Notes: generated by a model from the sequence alone, not told the origin. A stretch of DNA of 64,000 nucleotides from Sarcomyxa edulis (GCA_009761415.1 QUOL01000012.1:62001-126000); one strand, 5' to 3'. Shown: positions 11,214 to 23,339, counted from the first letter of the stretch. A program made the numbers and translations.

Positions 11214-11573
11214 GTGATGACCTGCATGCTATTGTGAGTCTCCGATCTGTATTTTGGTTTGATCATATACTCTTTTCTCCAGGTTAGCAGCCTGCGGTGG
11301 ACTCCAAAACGATACCAGTGACTCATGATCCAACAGCTAATGGTCTCGCAGGTCATTCTTTTCAAAGCTATCAGTGAGTGCATTTCTCTTGTCGGCTTTC
11401 ATCCTGTATCTCACGGGTTTATTATATATGTAGGTGTGAAGCGAATTTACATATTTGTCTCGTGTCGATATCAGTCTCAAGCCTTATTGCCTAGGTACAT
11501 AGAGGGATCCGGTTTGGCTATCTTATCCTATCCATCTATCATATAGCAGGTCCATCTTAGTTTATTTTATCGT
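11214..11573 (+). repeat. Dispersed repeat, copy A (about 360 bp)
   Basis: This segment recurs in reverse orientation at 41398-41757. Both contain gtgatgac[c/t]tgcatgctattgtg, a block coding for ACGG[L/I]QND-like residues, and the long shared tail from ctatctcacggrttta through gcctaggtacatagagggatccggt to tagtttattt. The two copies differ by substitutions and small indels. It may be the 3' end of a duplicated gene or the end of a mobile element. It abuts the truncated end of the transposase gene to its right. Confidence 0.85.
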
Positions 11574-13860
11574 TACTTCTAGGGGTAGGCGAATACGATT
11601 GGGTGCGAGCTACACGAGTGCGATGGCTGATGTGTTGGTTCTGGTAGGCATCAATCAGCTCTCCAAAAACGAAGAGATAGACAATCACCCACAGCAAGTC
11701 TGGACGATGTCGCACGAGCCATGCAAGTGTAGAACCAGAGAAAAGTCGAGTGGCGGCATTATCGTCCTGACGATCAAGTTTGCGGTTAACAGCTCGCATG
11801 TAGAGAGATCCGTCTTCTGCAAAGGCAATCATCTGAATGAAGCCATAGAGGGCAAGGTGATTCCCGAGTGTTTTGCTACTCGCCCCTGAGAATAAGTTGT
11901 TGCGAAATGTCTTCAGTCCATGCTTGGCATCTTGTACACATGCGATCGGATGGGAGGCGTCCTCGCCGTAGAACGAGACTTTGATAGGAATGTGGGGACT
12001 TCGTGGATTCTCGCCAGGATGCTTGATGTTGTAAGTCACGGTTCGAGTAGCGTTCGAAATGAACTGGTATTCGACAGAGCGTTCAACACCAGTTCCATCG
12101 CAAGCGTACACAACTACTTGAATGCCTTGTCGTAGAAGGCCGTCAACAATATATGTATGGTGCTCAAGCAGCTGATCGGCGTCTAGAGTGCTCGGAATTG
12201 CTAGTGCCTTGACTATGATTGCAGTGGCTTTGGGAAGAGGAATTTGAAGGCACCATAACCGCACCTGCAGGTATAGGCTTGAGACTCCGAATCAGGAAAT
12301 AATGAAGGTGAGATGACATACCTTATCCGCTTTCGATAATGCATGCTCACAGATCATTATCCGAAAGGCTTCTGGGTCAGCTAGAAGCAAAGGCTCCCCT
12401 GTATTACCAACGACGTAGAAGGTGTTTGTTTCGGCATCGTGATAAGGACAAAAGGCCACTAGGAGCTTTGTGTCATCACAGCTCAGTCCGACAGGGCCAT
12501 CATATTTCAAGCTGTCTAAACGATGTCGAACATACTCGAATGTTGTGTCGGTTCTACCGATGGGTAAATGAGGTGCCAGTGCTCGTTGACATCTGAGGAT
12601 AGGGAACATCAGTTGGCTGAGCAAGTTCTGGTACACGGAAAACTCACTGAATAATCCTCTGAGCGGGATCAGGTAGATGATCTTTGAGAAAATCGTATGC
12701 TCGTGGGCTGTGCATATTAATGATATGAGCGAACTCTAGCACTTCTGGAGTATACTTGAAGTTTTGCATCCCGACGCCTCCGTCCTCTTTGTCTGCTTTC
12801 ATAACGAAAGCATGAATTAAACCTGAGAAAACATCGTCACCCTTGAATTTTCCTGAAAGAACACCTTGAACATATCTGAGGCAAGGAATTTTTGGGTCCT
12901 GATAAAGCTGTTTAGTGTCAGGACCTTGATAGATAGAGAATCGGCTCACAGTCTCAGATTTCTCCATAATTTCTCGTAAACCCTTGCAGCTGTCGTATAT
13001 CTCAGCCAAAGTCCTGTTACGACATACCTTGTTAAAGTACTTATAGTTCTTGTCCTCAGGCTGTCGTATTGAAAGGCTTGTTCAGAAGACATTAAGTCTA
13101 AGTAATGCCATGCAGTTGTGGCAAGCTGACTCTGTATTCAGTGGTGATATCTTGCAGCAGGAAGTCGAATACACTCGTCGGTAATATGAATTATCACGCC
13201 AACGCCATCCGCGACTTTGGATGACTCGAACTTGCTCTTTCTGGGCTGAAGAAAGACTCGAAAAATTTGCGCCCAAATCGCGTTGAAGAGATATGGGTCA
13301 GAGAAGGACCCTCACCACCAAGTGCACCTGTACGATCGAGATAACGGGCAATACGCTTGTCTTCGTCAGCAGTAAGGCCAGGGCAAGGGTGCTCTTCACA
13401 TTCTTCAAGTTTTATCCGTTTTCGGGGACTATCACGATAAGATATCGAGTGCAACGACGTTGCTGTACTCACAGAAGCAGGGGAATTGGTCCATGATGTT
13501 TTCGCCATTTGGAAGAGGGTTGGCATTCCTCCTCGTGTTGTCTTTTTGCTCTTTTTCGATTTAGAGACACCCTTACATCTCTCGAGATGGTTTACGAAGT
13601 TACTGACATTGTATACTTGCTTCATGGCGAAGTATCTGCCACAGTGCGAGTGTCGTACTCTGGCGGGTTCGATTTCAGTGTGTTTGTCGAGGGAATGAAT
13701 TTTGGCTTTGAACGTAGCAAAACGATCCTTCTCAACTTTGAAGGTGCCATTTCTGAGTTTTTCTCTGTTTTGCTGATCCCAGACTGTCGTTCGAGGAAGT
13801 TCAGCTCCAGGCATACCAAACTTCTTGGAGTGTTCACAGACAGCTTCAGCAATTTCCGAG
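11557..13860 (-). pseudogene. RNase H-fold transposase with BED/C2H2-like finger (P-element/THAP9-like?)
   Basis: Minus-strand coding blocks run 13860-13194, 13030-12644, 12603-12322 and 12264-11557, the last three separated by clean GT-AG introns (for example KADK then VRLWCLQIPL). Block 1 has a zinc-finger-like segment, SHCGRYFAMKQ with NFVNHLERC downstream. Later blocks carry GLSCDDTKLLVAF, VVVYACDGTGVERS, DAKHGLKTFRNNLFSG and LDRQDDNAATRLFSGSTLAW, a spacing and motif order reminiscent of P-element/THAP9 transposases; that superfamily assignment is inference. The C-terminus stops where dispersed repeat A begins, so the 3' end is missing. The frame also changes near 13870, where only a 26-nt intron would restore it. 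It appears to be the downstream half of one polyprotein-like gene with the Ulp1 part at 14.3-15.8 kb. Confidence 0.7.
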
Positions 13861-15816
13861 GATAGGGCTTGTCTTCCTCAACATGCTGTTTACCACTTTT
13901 TGTCTTCTCCGACATCATCCCCTCGTTCTGCACCTGTACAGCACATCCCTTCCCTTCAAATATGCTCCATACTGGAGGGCTTGGTGGATCCAGGACACCT
14001 CTAGATGCTCCGGACATCAATAAACCCGCCTGGGGATCTGTGTTCGACCCATCAAGTTCATCATCTGCAATGTACAAATCGATATCGGGATCGAGCTCAG
14101 CCATCGCAGTATCCTCATCCTCATCAGTCCGCCATGCAGAGTCCTGTTGGCCGATTACCTGGCTGGACGAGGCTACCTGAGATGTGTCTATGATAGCAGA
14201 TTGGGAGACGGTATGTGTTTCAATCTCAGACTGTCTGGGGTTAAGAAGATGCGCTACTGAGGTTCGGGAGATGACTTGTGTAGGATTTATTAGACGCGCC
14301 AAAGAATTGGGAACACTTTGGCTATCACGGCGCTCTCCCGGTCTTCGATGATGTTCCCCCCCCCCTGCATTTTTGTCAGCATCATCGCGTCTAACAAACT
14401 AATAGAACTTACTCGGTAGTTGGTATGTGCTGCACACAATATATTAAACCACTCTGCGCGCTTGTACACCTTACGAGAAGAGGTCCAAAGAGGGACTCCT
14501 AGCACGTTGTGTGCGAGTGTATTCGATGCGATGATACCACAAGAAATGCCATCATCTGCTGGCTGAATCCCGTGCTCCAGGGAGTTGCCATTATTCACGA
14601 ACGGGCCGTCAGACCTTTTGTCTAGCCACCACTATAAGTTTCGAATGATCTCTATAGGTTCTGGCATTCCCGCATGGGAAAGAGAATCACCTGGTAAAAG
14701 TTTTACTTATGAGAGACTGCAGCTTGGAACAATTAGAATTTCTCGTTACCGTAAGCAAATTCCTTTGCCTCAAAGTTTATCGAGAAGACCAGCCAATGCA
14801 GTTGCTTCTCTAGATGAACTGGAAAGTAGAATGTGGGATTATTGTGGCGAAGTCGCTCTTCGAGTTTGCGCATATATTTGGTACGTGGTACATCAAAGTC
14901 GGCGGAGCTTTTAGCTTGCATGATGTCGTTCAGAAATGCTAATGTGGCAATTTCTACTGTAGATCGAAGTTCTTCGTCTAGCTGAACCTGCTCCGAGATG
15001 TATGCGACCATCATATCCACCAGTGTTCCTGTTATTATCCCATCGGAAAGTAATGGTGCAAAATGCAATGTCGTCGTGTAAGTAGCTGCTCCGTGAATTT
15101 TGATAGACTGGTTCCAACTGAGGGATGCAAGCCAATTTTCAGGCTTCTTTATCGCAGACAGAGTCGCGGTCAGCTGCTGGTGTGCTCTAAGCCAAGCCAT
15201 ACTCTTTTTCCACCTCGATGCGGCATCGATGACCTCGTAGGCTTCTCGCCAGAACGTGCACCCACAGCGGAAGACACGACTCTTTATACTTGGGGTCCAC
15301 GACTGAATTCACACCATCCAACACAGCTTGACCGAACACTTTTCTCGTGTGCTCTACGAAGTTCTGACTCGGAAGCATGCATGTGCATAGACGTTCTATG
15401 TCTTCGTTTGGTGGCTGGGGGCTGAATGATTTTTTTATGCTCGGATACACTAGGTCATAGCTCTCCTTTGGCATCTGGAACCGTAAAAACGCATCGATCG
15501 TTATATCCTCGCTGGGAAGTAACTAGTTCCGGAACTGGTCTGGCATCTCGAGAGTCGGGGTACAGTAGTGCTCGAGTTCGGGGACCCTCGACGCGTCAGG
15601 TGGGTATGTTTTATTTGTTCCAATCCATTCGTCTACAGAGAACGGTGGTAGCTCTGAGTCGGATAATAATATCTCGATGTCATGATCTTCATCCTGCATG
15701 ACAGGAAGAAGCTTGATCTGAGCGAGAGATGTGATGATGGACGCTTCTGTGAGGTAAATTGACAGCGAGTGAGGATTTTTCACCAGTGCATACACAAACA
15801 GCCTGGATTTGGACAA
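13861..15816 (-). pseudogene. Ulp1-type SUMO/cysteine peptidase region of a DNA transposon
   Basis: From the right, the frame gives LLSDSELPPFSVDEWIG, PPNEDIERLCTCMLP, WLRAHQQLTATLSAIKKPEN and then the peptidase core: HWLVFSINFEAKEFAYG|DSL (catalytic His and Asp, split by an intron ending near 14690) and HGIQPADDGISCGIIASN (Gln and Cys). This is the His-Asp-Gln-Cys order of the Ulp1/C48 family. A Ser/Asp-rich linker follows (14302-13870). Damage: an in-frame TAG at 15523-15525, an apparent one-base frameshift near 15260, and a TAG at 14633-14635 in the sequence NL*WWLDKR. Ulp1 peptidases are frequent partners of transposases in Agaricomycete DNA transposons. The gene is head-to-head with the TET/JBP gene that starts about 500 bp away. 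Confidence 0.78.
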
Positions 15817-15894
15817 TTTCTATACAGGTAGTATCGGAGAACATGCTGACTTTCAAAACACCTGATGGCGCCACCCAGCAAGCTGTCCCAGACC

Positions 15895-16060
15895 TGGCGT
15901 TTTTATCTGGACATGCCTTAGGCCTACTGGCAGCCCCTCATGCCTTATCCGGACACGAACCTCAGGCATTTGGCCACCAGACCCCTGTTTTTATCTGGAT
16001 TGCATCAGGCCTCTGCTGTTTGGAGGTCTGTTTTTATCCGGATGCATCTCCGGCCTCACA
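15895..16060 (+). repeat. Short imperfect direct repeats upstream of the TET/JBP gene
   Basis: Three copies of tttttatc[t/c]gga, each followed by an atgc/ttgc and an aggcc-type word, occur near 15900, 15990 and 16032. They resemble subterminal repeats of a DNA transposon but no terminal inverted repeat was found. Confidence 0.55.
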
Positions 16061-16095
16061 TAGCAATGTCAGAGGTCCTGTGATGGGTGATCGAT

Positions 16096-16261
16096 TGATC
16101 GTCCTTGTCCTCATCGGGTATTAATTATAGCAACACGATCGAGGCACAATCGACTCGGAAAAACTTTGTCCGGCTCCTCTGGGTGATTGTCCTTGTCCTC
16201 ATCGGGTATTAATTTTAGCAACACGATCGAGGTATATGGCCACAATCAACTCGGAAAACTT
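16096..16261 (+). repeat. Tandem duplication (period about 86 bp) in the TET/JBP upstream region
   Basis: cttgtcctcatcgggtatta followed by att(a/t)tagcaacacgatcgag occurs at about 16101 and again at about 16187. The second copy carries an extra tatatggc before caatc[a/g]actcggaaaa. It lies 70-235 bp upstream of the predicted ATG, so it could duplicate promoter elements. Confidence 0.85.
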
Positions 16262-16330
16262 TTCACAAATTCCCCAAAATCATCTACTCTGTCAAGGTTT
16301 GACTGCGCTGACACGTATCCATCGTACACT

Positions 16331-19300
16331 ATGGCAACGAAATCCAAGCCATCCTCGACACCGAAACCAACGGCCTTTTTGGGTAAAGCCATCAACTTAC
16401 CGAACAGACCGAAGGAGCTCCCGACACTGTACCTATCGAAAGGCGTTCACCCTCTATGGCAGGGAAAAGGTCAAGCGTATGTATATCTTCAAGACCTCCG
16501 GCCAGAAGCGATGGCCAAGGCGCTGAAGTATGAGAAGGAACAGAAGATCCCCATAGGCACGAACGACTATGTCAGAGATGTACTTGGTACGTTCATTTTT
16601 CCATCTCGTTACTCGAAGAGTGCTTACTTTGGGACGATTTACATCTACACAAGGTATATTCACACTAAAACCAGGCGAAGCAATCTTCAGCAGGGACATT
16701 GCAGGGTCAGGAAAACCAGAGGATGATGTGATCAAATGCTGGGTGACTGGAAAGTGAGTAGCGTACCGTAATTGGTGACTTTCACAGTGATTAATAGTCA
16801 ATCAGATCTTCCTTCAGCAATGAACAACTCGACGCCCTGACTAAAGCCAGGGACGCGTGTCTAGGTCCCAAGGCCAAACGAACGTCGGGACGACCAACCA
16901 AAAGCGCGAAAGGCGTCTATTCCGGAGGGCTAGAATTTGAGCGAGGGGACGAAGCCAACCAGGCGAAAGATCGTGTGTTTGCCATTGGGGAATCGTTCGA
17001 GCTGCAGTCCAAGAAGATGGCACCAACGGCTCCGGGAAAAGTCCATGGAGGTTGGTCCAAGGTGAATCAGATGAGGAAAGATTTGCTGAAGGTACGTCTG
17101 TCTCGTTCTCGCGATTCCGTACTAACAAGCGTTAAATTTGTGCAGGCCGTTGCTAACATAGCAAAGACCGCCTTCACTCACGCTCCAAAACACGTCCAAA
17201 ACGCTATATCTGACAACGCCAGCTTGCTCAACACCCCAGACCTCGGCGTAGACGGAAATTACGCATATGGGGCTGCCCAACTCAACATTGCGCCAGCGCA
17301 AGAGGATACACCAGGTGCGTTTCCACATACTCTCGTCCGTTCCAAGGTGCTTATGTGGATTTGCAGCCGCGTCTCTCGAAGGATCTATGGGCAATTACGG
17401 TCGACCACACATTGACGATAAGGACTCTCCGGGCCATTACACCAACATGACGGTTCACTCCGATATACCAGCAGGATACAATCCAGGAAGGTTCCACATC
17501 TTCGGTCTAGGTATCTGTATCAACCTAGATAACTTCACATCTATAAACTTCTCGGGACTACACTACCACGGAGGTTCGCCACCCACTGCTCCGCCGGGCG
17601 AGAAGCCAGTCCATTGGGCGTACCGATTCGTTTTAATCTTGTATCCTCCGCTCAATATGACAGACGGTTCGGCACGTCTGGTACTAGCAGCCTTGCCAAA
17701 GAACCGAGAATTTCATCTCCTCCCGGAGATGACAAACCTTTCGTGAGTTCGAACATATTTTCATAGCAGCGATCGAACTGATGTGGTCTCAGATGCGAAG
17801 ACAGGACAAAAACACCCTGGTGCGCTCACGCAACGTTCGCATCGGACGCCACCGTAACGATGGATCAAGTTTCGCAAGTACGATTCTTTGCTCGTGCACT
17901 CCTCAATGCAAACTTGTACTTTCTGTTGCAACTTCCACCCGATTTCCAAGTCCAGTTGGACCGAGACAAGTTTTTACAATCCATCTCCACACTAGCAGAC
18001 AATAAGCGCATTACGACAGGAGATTGGGCACTTGGTCCGGGGTTCGCACCACTCGACCACAACCCTTCTACAATGCCTACCACGGTTACGATCGATAACG
18101 TGGCTCAGGACACAAAGCGAGCAGATGCAATCACCAGGTGGAACACATACTTCACCAACACAGCCATTCACATCCCTTACGCTGTCGTGAACAAGAAGAC
18201 CAATGCAATCACCTTCAACGCCGACATTCCAGACGCGGTGGAAGGTAGCGATAAGACAGCAAATTCAAAGGGTAAAAAGAAGACCATTTCCACTGAATCG
18301 AAATGTTCTACATGCAGAAAACCTAAACGCAAGAATACGAAGTCCGTCAACATGACAGGGCCAAGACCAAAACAAAATATCCGTACGTACAGTTCATCGT
18401 TCTAGTTATTCGATTCAAAACTAACAAAGCATGACCAGCAAATCGGCCATCTGCGAAATCCAAAACAAAGAAGAAGGCAGCCTTGGCGAAAAATAACTCG
18501 CAAGATATTAGTGTCACAAAACAGGCGAAGAGAAAGAGACAAAACGATGCCGACGAAGGTACGTTATACATTTCCGTGTCATGGATAACTGTTCTGACTC
18601 TCAACACCAGACAGCGACTATACGGATATTGAAACGGACGATGAACATCTTGAAGAGGTTGCGACTGCATATACAGGTACGTCCGGAATACTATATATTC
18701 TAGGTTCTGGAAAATAACATTAGTACAACAGCGAAGCGTCCAAGATACACAGCTAATGCCGACCATGACAATGATCCTCCTCCCACACGCGCTTCGAGAT
18801 CGCCAACCAACGACGGACCGTCTCTGCAAACTCGCGACAAGAGGACAGAGAGATTGGAAGGCAGATTGTCGAGACGCACTGAAGAGGTTGCGACTGCATA
18901 TACAGGTACGTCCGGAATACTATATATTCTAGGTTCTGGAAAATAACATTAGTACAACAGCGAAGCGTCCAAGATACACAGCTAATGCCGACCATGACAA
19001 TGATCCTCCTCCCACACGCGCTTCGAGATCGCCAACCAACGACGGACCGTCTCTGCAAACTCGCGACAAGAGGACAGAGAGATTGGAAGGCAGATTGTCG
19101 AGACGCACTGAAGAGGTTGCGACTGCATATACAGGTACGTCCGGAATACTATATATTCTAGGTTCTGGAAAATAACATTAGTACAACAGCGAAGCGTCCA
19201 AGATACACAGCTAATGCCGACCATGACAATGATCCTCCTCCCACACGCGCTTCGAGATCGCCAACCAACGACGGACCGTCTCTGCAAACTCGTGACAAGA

Positions 19301-21308
19301 GGACAGAGAGATTGGAAGGCAGATTGTCGGGACGCGCTGAAGAGAGTATACCAGATGCAGCTTTCCCGTCGACATCCAAAGGTCCGTGCATGACACTAAG
19401 ACCGTGTCAGCCACATATATAAGTATGTACTAAGGACGTCTCGATCTAGCTATACCTTTCATTGAAAACGTGACTACTGCAAGCATATCCGCTGAACTTC
19501 TTGCTGTACAACAACAGTTCGAAAATTCCAGAAACACATACCTACACCATTCTAGATGCAACGACGTCGAATATCCTCCCCTCAGCCATCTCCTGCCGTC
19601 GTTACAACAACCCTTTTCCAGTATTCAGTCCACATGCATTGCGACTGCATGGAAACATATATCCCGAATCAATACACAACTCAATGACCTTGCGCTGTGC
19701 ATAAGAATAGGCCGATTCGACATCATGTCAGCGACAGCATCTATGTGGACATGGTTGAACGTCAAGTGCGCGGACGTTATCCACAATATCTTATCCGATT
19801 TATCCGTCGAGGATTCATGGGTGGCGCGATTGGTCTATCGCATTCAAGTATTCGTATGCAACGGCATTAGGGACTGGGAGATATCACCCTCGGACATTGG
19901 CCTGGAAGTTCCAGCGACGACATATAAATTCCATGCAGCCTACCCTGTGATCGAGACGGAGAGACAATCTAGACTGATAGAAAAGCAAAGCATCTCGGTA
20001 ATCCGTCAATGGCTAGGATATCCCATCACACGTTCATCGAATCATCAAGGACACTTTGTATGCACTGTCATCCAAGAGTGGTCGGTATCAGCTTTATATC
20101 TAGACTCTACTTGGGACGCGTTCAAGAAGATTATCGCCAGAGTCATAGGTCATCCATCTTCCGGTTCTGACAACACCCTCGTATTCCGACCACTTGTATC
20201 TGCAATGCGAAAGCATCCTTTGGCATCGATCGAATCTTACGAACATGTTATGGCATCCGAGATACAACAGCTTATCAGCAAGTTCAGCGACACCGATTTC
20301 TCCGGTACACCCAAGGAATATCCAATGCCGATGGATGTGGACACTACCACCAGCGCCAGCACTAGACCGGATGCAGTACCTAGACAATCTGACGACAACC
20401 CAGTTAGCCCACATGAGCCCGAACTACAACGCCTTCTGCTGTATATCGATGAACTGTATCCCCTTATCACCACTCCAGACAAAATCACCCCCATATCCAA
20501 CCCAACCAAACTACAAGAAGCTGTCTACAAAAATGCCGATAAACTCTTACCATTTCGCGAACGTGCACCATCGAGAGAAATCATGCTCGGGGACATATCA
20601 CCATTCTCACCGTCACTGGTCCGTACGAGGAAAGGTCTTTTCAGTGCAGCAGTATGGCGCGGCATCACGTATAATGCACCTTTTTCACATGAAACATCAC
20701 CGGTATTCGATGATCTTGTCGACTGGAACAATCGCCTGATATCCAAAGCAACTAGACCTGCGGAACTGGACATATCAGAACGATCATACTTTTGTGATAT
20801 GTCAGCATACGGCCACTTGAACGCAGGTCGAAAAGTCCAGCTAGCAGAGCAATACTGGGCGGACTCGGAAAGCGCAGAATGGACATCGATGTTGGCTGCC
20901 GACTCAATATCTTTCATGGACTGTTACCGGTTCTTCACCGGCTCGGGCACCCCTCGCTTCTTGCATATAGGTCCCTTGGCAGGTTATCTGATAACAGCAG
21001 ATTACGTATATGCAGGCCTAGTGGAGAAACCAAGTGTCGAAGAGATGGGAGAGATTATATGGAAGCTTAACAAGGGAGGCGTTAAAGGTTTGAGTAAACT
21101 TGGTTTTTATGTGCCTGCTGAAGCAGAACAGGGTGTCCGTCGAGAAGGTAAAGAAGAGTGCAAGCAGGCATTTGAGTGCATATATTCATATCTATCGATT
21201 CATCTCTCGAAGGAGAAGCAGTTGCGAATGGGATTCGATGTCATCATGGTAGAACATTTATTGTGCAAGTATCACAGAGCAGTGTCACGGAAACTTTTCA
21301 AAGGCTAA
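16331..21308 (+). CDS. TET/JBP-family 2-oxoglutarate/Fe(II) dioxygenase, large fungal type
   Basis: Twelve exons (16331-16586, 16654-16753, 16806-17091, 17146-17314, 17367-17742, 17793-18382, 18439-18558, 18611-18676, 18732-18905, 18961-19134, 19190-19381, 19450-21308) splice at GT-AG sites to 4362 nt, an uninterrupted 1453-aa protein. The dioxygenase core is in exon 5: NYGRPHIDDKDSPGHYTN gives the HxD iron ligands (His285, Asp287), FSGLHYHGGSPPTAPPG supplies the distal His (336 or 338), and YRFVLILYPP the 2-oxoglutarate Arg (357). Family members oxidise 5-methylcytosine or thymine in DNA; Agaricomycetes have expanded, transposon-linked sets. After the core come a Lys-rich segment with a CSTC pair (about 555-640), a repeated Arg/Lys-rich region and a 620-residue C-terminal region of unknown fold. 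All residues expected for catalysis are present. Being intact among relics suggests it is either young or under selection. Confidence 0.88.
18652..19338 (+). repeat. Three tandem copies of a 229-bp exon+intron unit inside the TET/JBP gene
   Basis: Units start at 18652, 18881 and 19110. Copies 1 and 2 are identical and copy 3 differs at three positions near its end. Each contains a complete 55-bp intron (gtacgtccgg...acaacag) and 174 nt of exon, so each copy adds exactly 58 residues (AKRPRYTANADHDNDPPPTR and onwards, ending LSRRTEEVATAYT). All the introns are phase 1, so the unit is symmetric and can be multiplied without breaking the frame. Confidence 0.97.
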
Positions 21309-21579
21309 AATTATACAATATATACAGTTTATCCACTCATCAGCGTCTAGACTGAATAGTACAAACCATCTGACTGGAATATAAACATTGATAGTCACAC
21401 GAGCCTGTAAATTGCTATTAGTATGATCACTATGACTGGCATATGGCGAAGACTCGTTAGAGTTGGAGTTCGAATTGGGATTAGAATTAGGCTTGGACCG
21501 ATGTCCAACAGGCTCCGAGAACCATCTATCATAAGAATGCTGAAGATGTCCCAGGCAAGCATTTGATTTCGATTTCGAT
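21309..21579. other. 3' flank of the TET/JBP gene
   Basis: AT-rich sequence with no frame of note. It probably contains the 3' untranslated regions of two convergent genes. Confidence 0.4.
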
Positions 21580-23339
21580 TTTCGTGACAGGGACGAATCA
21601 TTTTACGCAAATGGCGTTTCAGGGATAGCGCTCAAGGACGAAGACGCAGACATAGACGTAGATCCCAGACTCGGTACAGTATGACCCTGCACGAGAGACG
21701 TGGCATGGCTACGCAACGCATCAATGGGCTTAGGAAGTCCTCGGGTTCCTCGGCGAGAATCGTAGCATCTGTGACGAAGAGGAAGAGTTGGAGAAGAATG
21801 AACCAGATAGAGAAGATTGGCAGCTCAACGAAGAGGTACCAGTAGTAGTACTACTATGCGAGCGTGTATCGAGGCATTTGAATTGCGATGTCAAGTCTGA
21901 CATGGTATTTGAATTAGAAGCCGCCGAATTTCGGGGTGTGGAGTACTGGCATGAGATGCAGTACTGTTTTGACGGCAAGGAGACGAGTAATGACCCGGCA
22001 TACGGACGATGTTTGTTGTAGAAGTTTTTTGCAACACTCTTTTGTGGGTGAAAGATGACTCTTCGTCAGCAGGTGGTGGCAGTGGTGGTGGAATGTCTTC
22101 CTGAGTTCGATAGCTCTGACCATTTCCATTCGAAGCAGATGAGTGCGATTGTGCTCCACCCTGAGTAATGCCAGTACCAGTACCAGGTACCAGAAGTCTG
22201 AGTTTGTTCTCGAGAATTAGCTGCTGGCGGCGGTGGCGGACGACATGAATTTCCATTCAAAGACCCAGACCCAGACCCAATGTAATTAGTAGTACGAGGA
22301 GCCCGAGTGGATTCAATAACGAATTTGCCATACTAGTCCTCGACCAGACTTGTGAGCTCAACGGTCTAGGTCTATCAAGCGGTCAATTCGGATCAGTGGG
22401 AAGAAGAGGGTACGGGGTTGTCAGCTTTGGCTGTAGAACAGACGCAGATGCAGAGGGTCGTCCCAGAGAAGAAGGCTCAGATGAATGCCTGGACGGATTA
22501 TGTTTATGATTTCGACCATCTGAGGAAGGTATAGGATCGGATGATTGTCGATCTACATTAACGTGAAGCCGACGTGAGTACGAAGACGAATTAGAAGAAG
22601 GTTTACAGCTCATCCCTGCCTGATCCTCCTCTTCTTCTGGTGCCAAGTATGGTTTCCTAGACGGAATAAGCCCCCTGGGTTCATGAACCCTTTTTCTATT
22701 CGCATCCTCATATTCAGCATGTTCCGCACCGTCCCTCCATTTCTCTCGATATAATTCATATAAGTATGTTCTGGAGAGGAAAAGGCAAGGAAGGTTGAAT
22801 TGACAGTCATGGACCATAGTCAACATGAATATAAGAGAAGGGAAGCCGGGACAGACATACCTAGGAATCGTATCCGACAGCCCAAGAGGATTATCTGAGA
22901 GTCTCATAGCCATATACTCAGCACTTGGGCATTTCAGAACACGTTTATAAGGGTTATTCTGGCTTTGAGCCTGTCCCTGTACCTGTGCTTGACCTTGCTG
23001 AGTCTGCTGAGGCTGTTTATTATGATGCTGAGACTGGGGCTGCGTCCTGGACCAAGAATACCACACATTCCCCGGAACCCATGGCGCCTGCTGACTTCCA
23101 GGAGGCGGTCTCGCCTGAAGATGATTATGCGCAGCACAGAATTGAATTGTCAAACACCCTCCTTGGCGAATATTTCTTAGTCGCGATGGACGGTTGTCGA
23201 AACATTCGAGTATCAGTATGGATGCATGGTGGATGATGGATGATGGATCGAGATCATGGCGAGAGAAAAAAGCGTTGTTTGGCAACGCCCACCTCTTCCA
23301 GGCCGTTGGCAAACAACTGGCATGGCAGTGCCAATGCAA
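21580..23339 (-). CDS. Low-complexity Ser/Pro/Gln-rich hypothetical protein (model incomplete)
   Basis: The longest block (23339-22383) reads FCAAHNHLQARPPPGSQQAP, a Gln-rich run (QPQQTQQGQAQVQGQAQSQ), NPYKRVLKCPSAEYMAMRLS and, after a likely intron near 22860-22765, TYLYELYREKWRDGAEHAEY and a Ser-rich tail. Further minus-strand blocks at 22260-21891 and 21978-21730 are Pro- and Ser-rich (RPPPPPAANS, SSLSGSFFSNSSSSSQ) but in different frames that I could not join. No known domain is recognised. The middle part looks like real coding sequence; the ends may be eroded. It converges on the TET/JBP gene. Confidence 0.4.

Noticed and set aside
11557..15816. Classifying the transposase as a KDZ (Kyakuja/Dileera/Zisupton) element because it carries Ulp1 and lies by a TET/JBP gene
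   Set aside because: The KDZ motifs I know are not visible; the motif order is closer to P-element/THAP9, so only an uncertain class is given.
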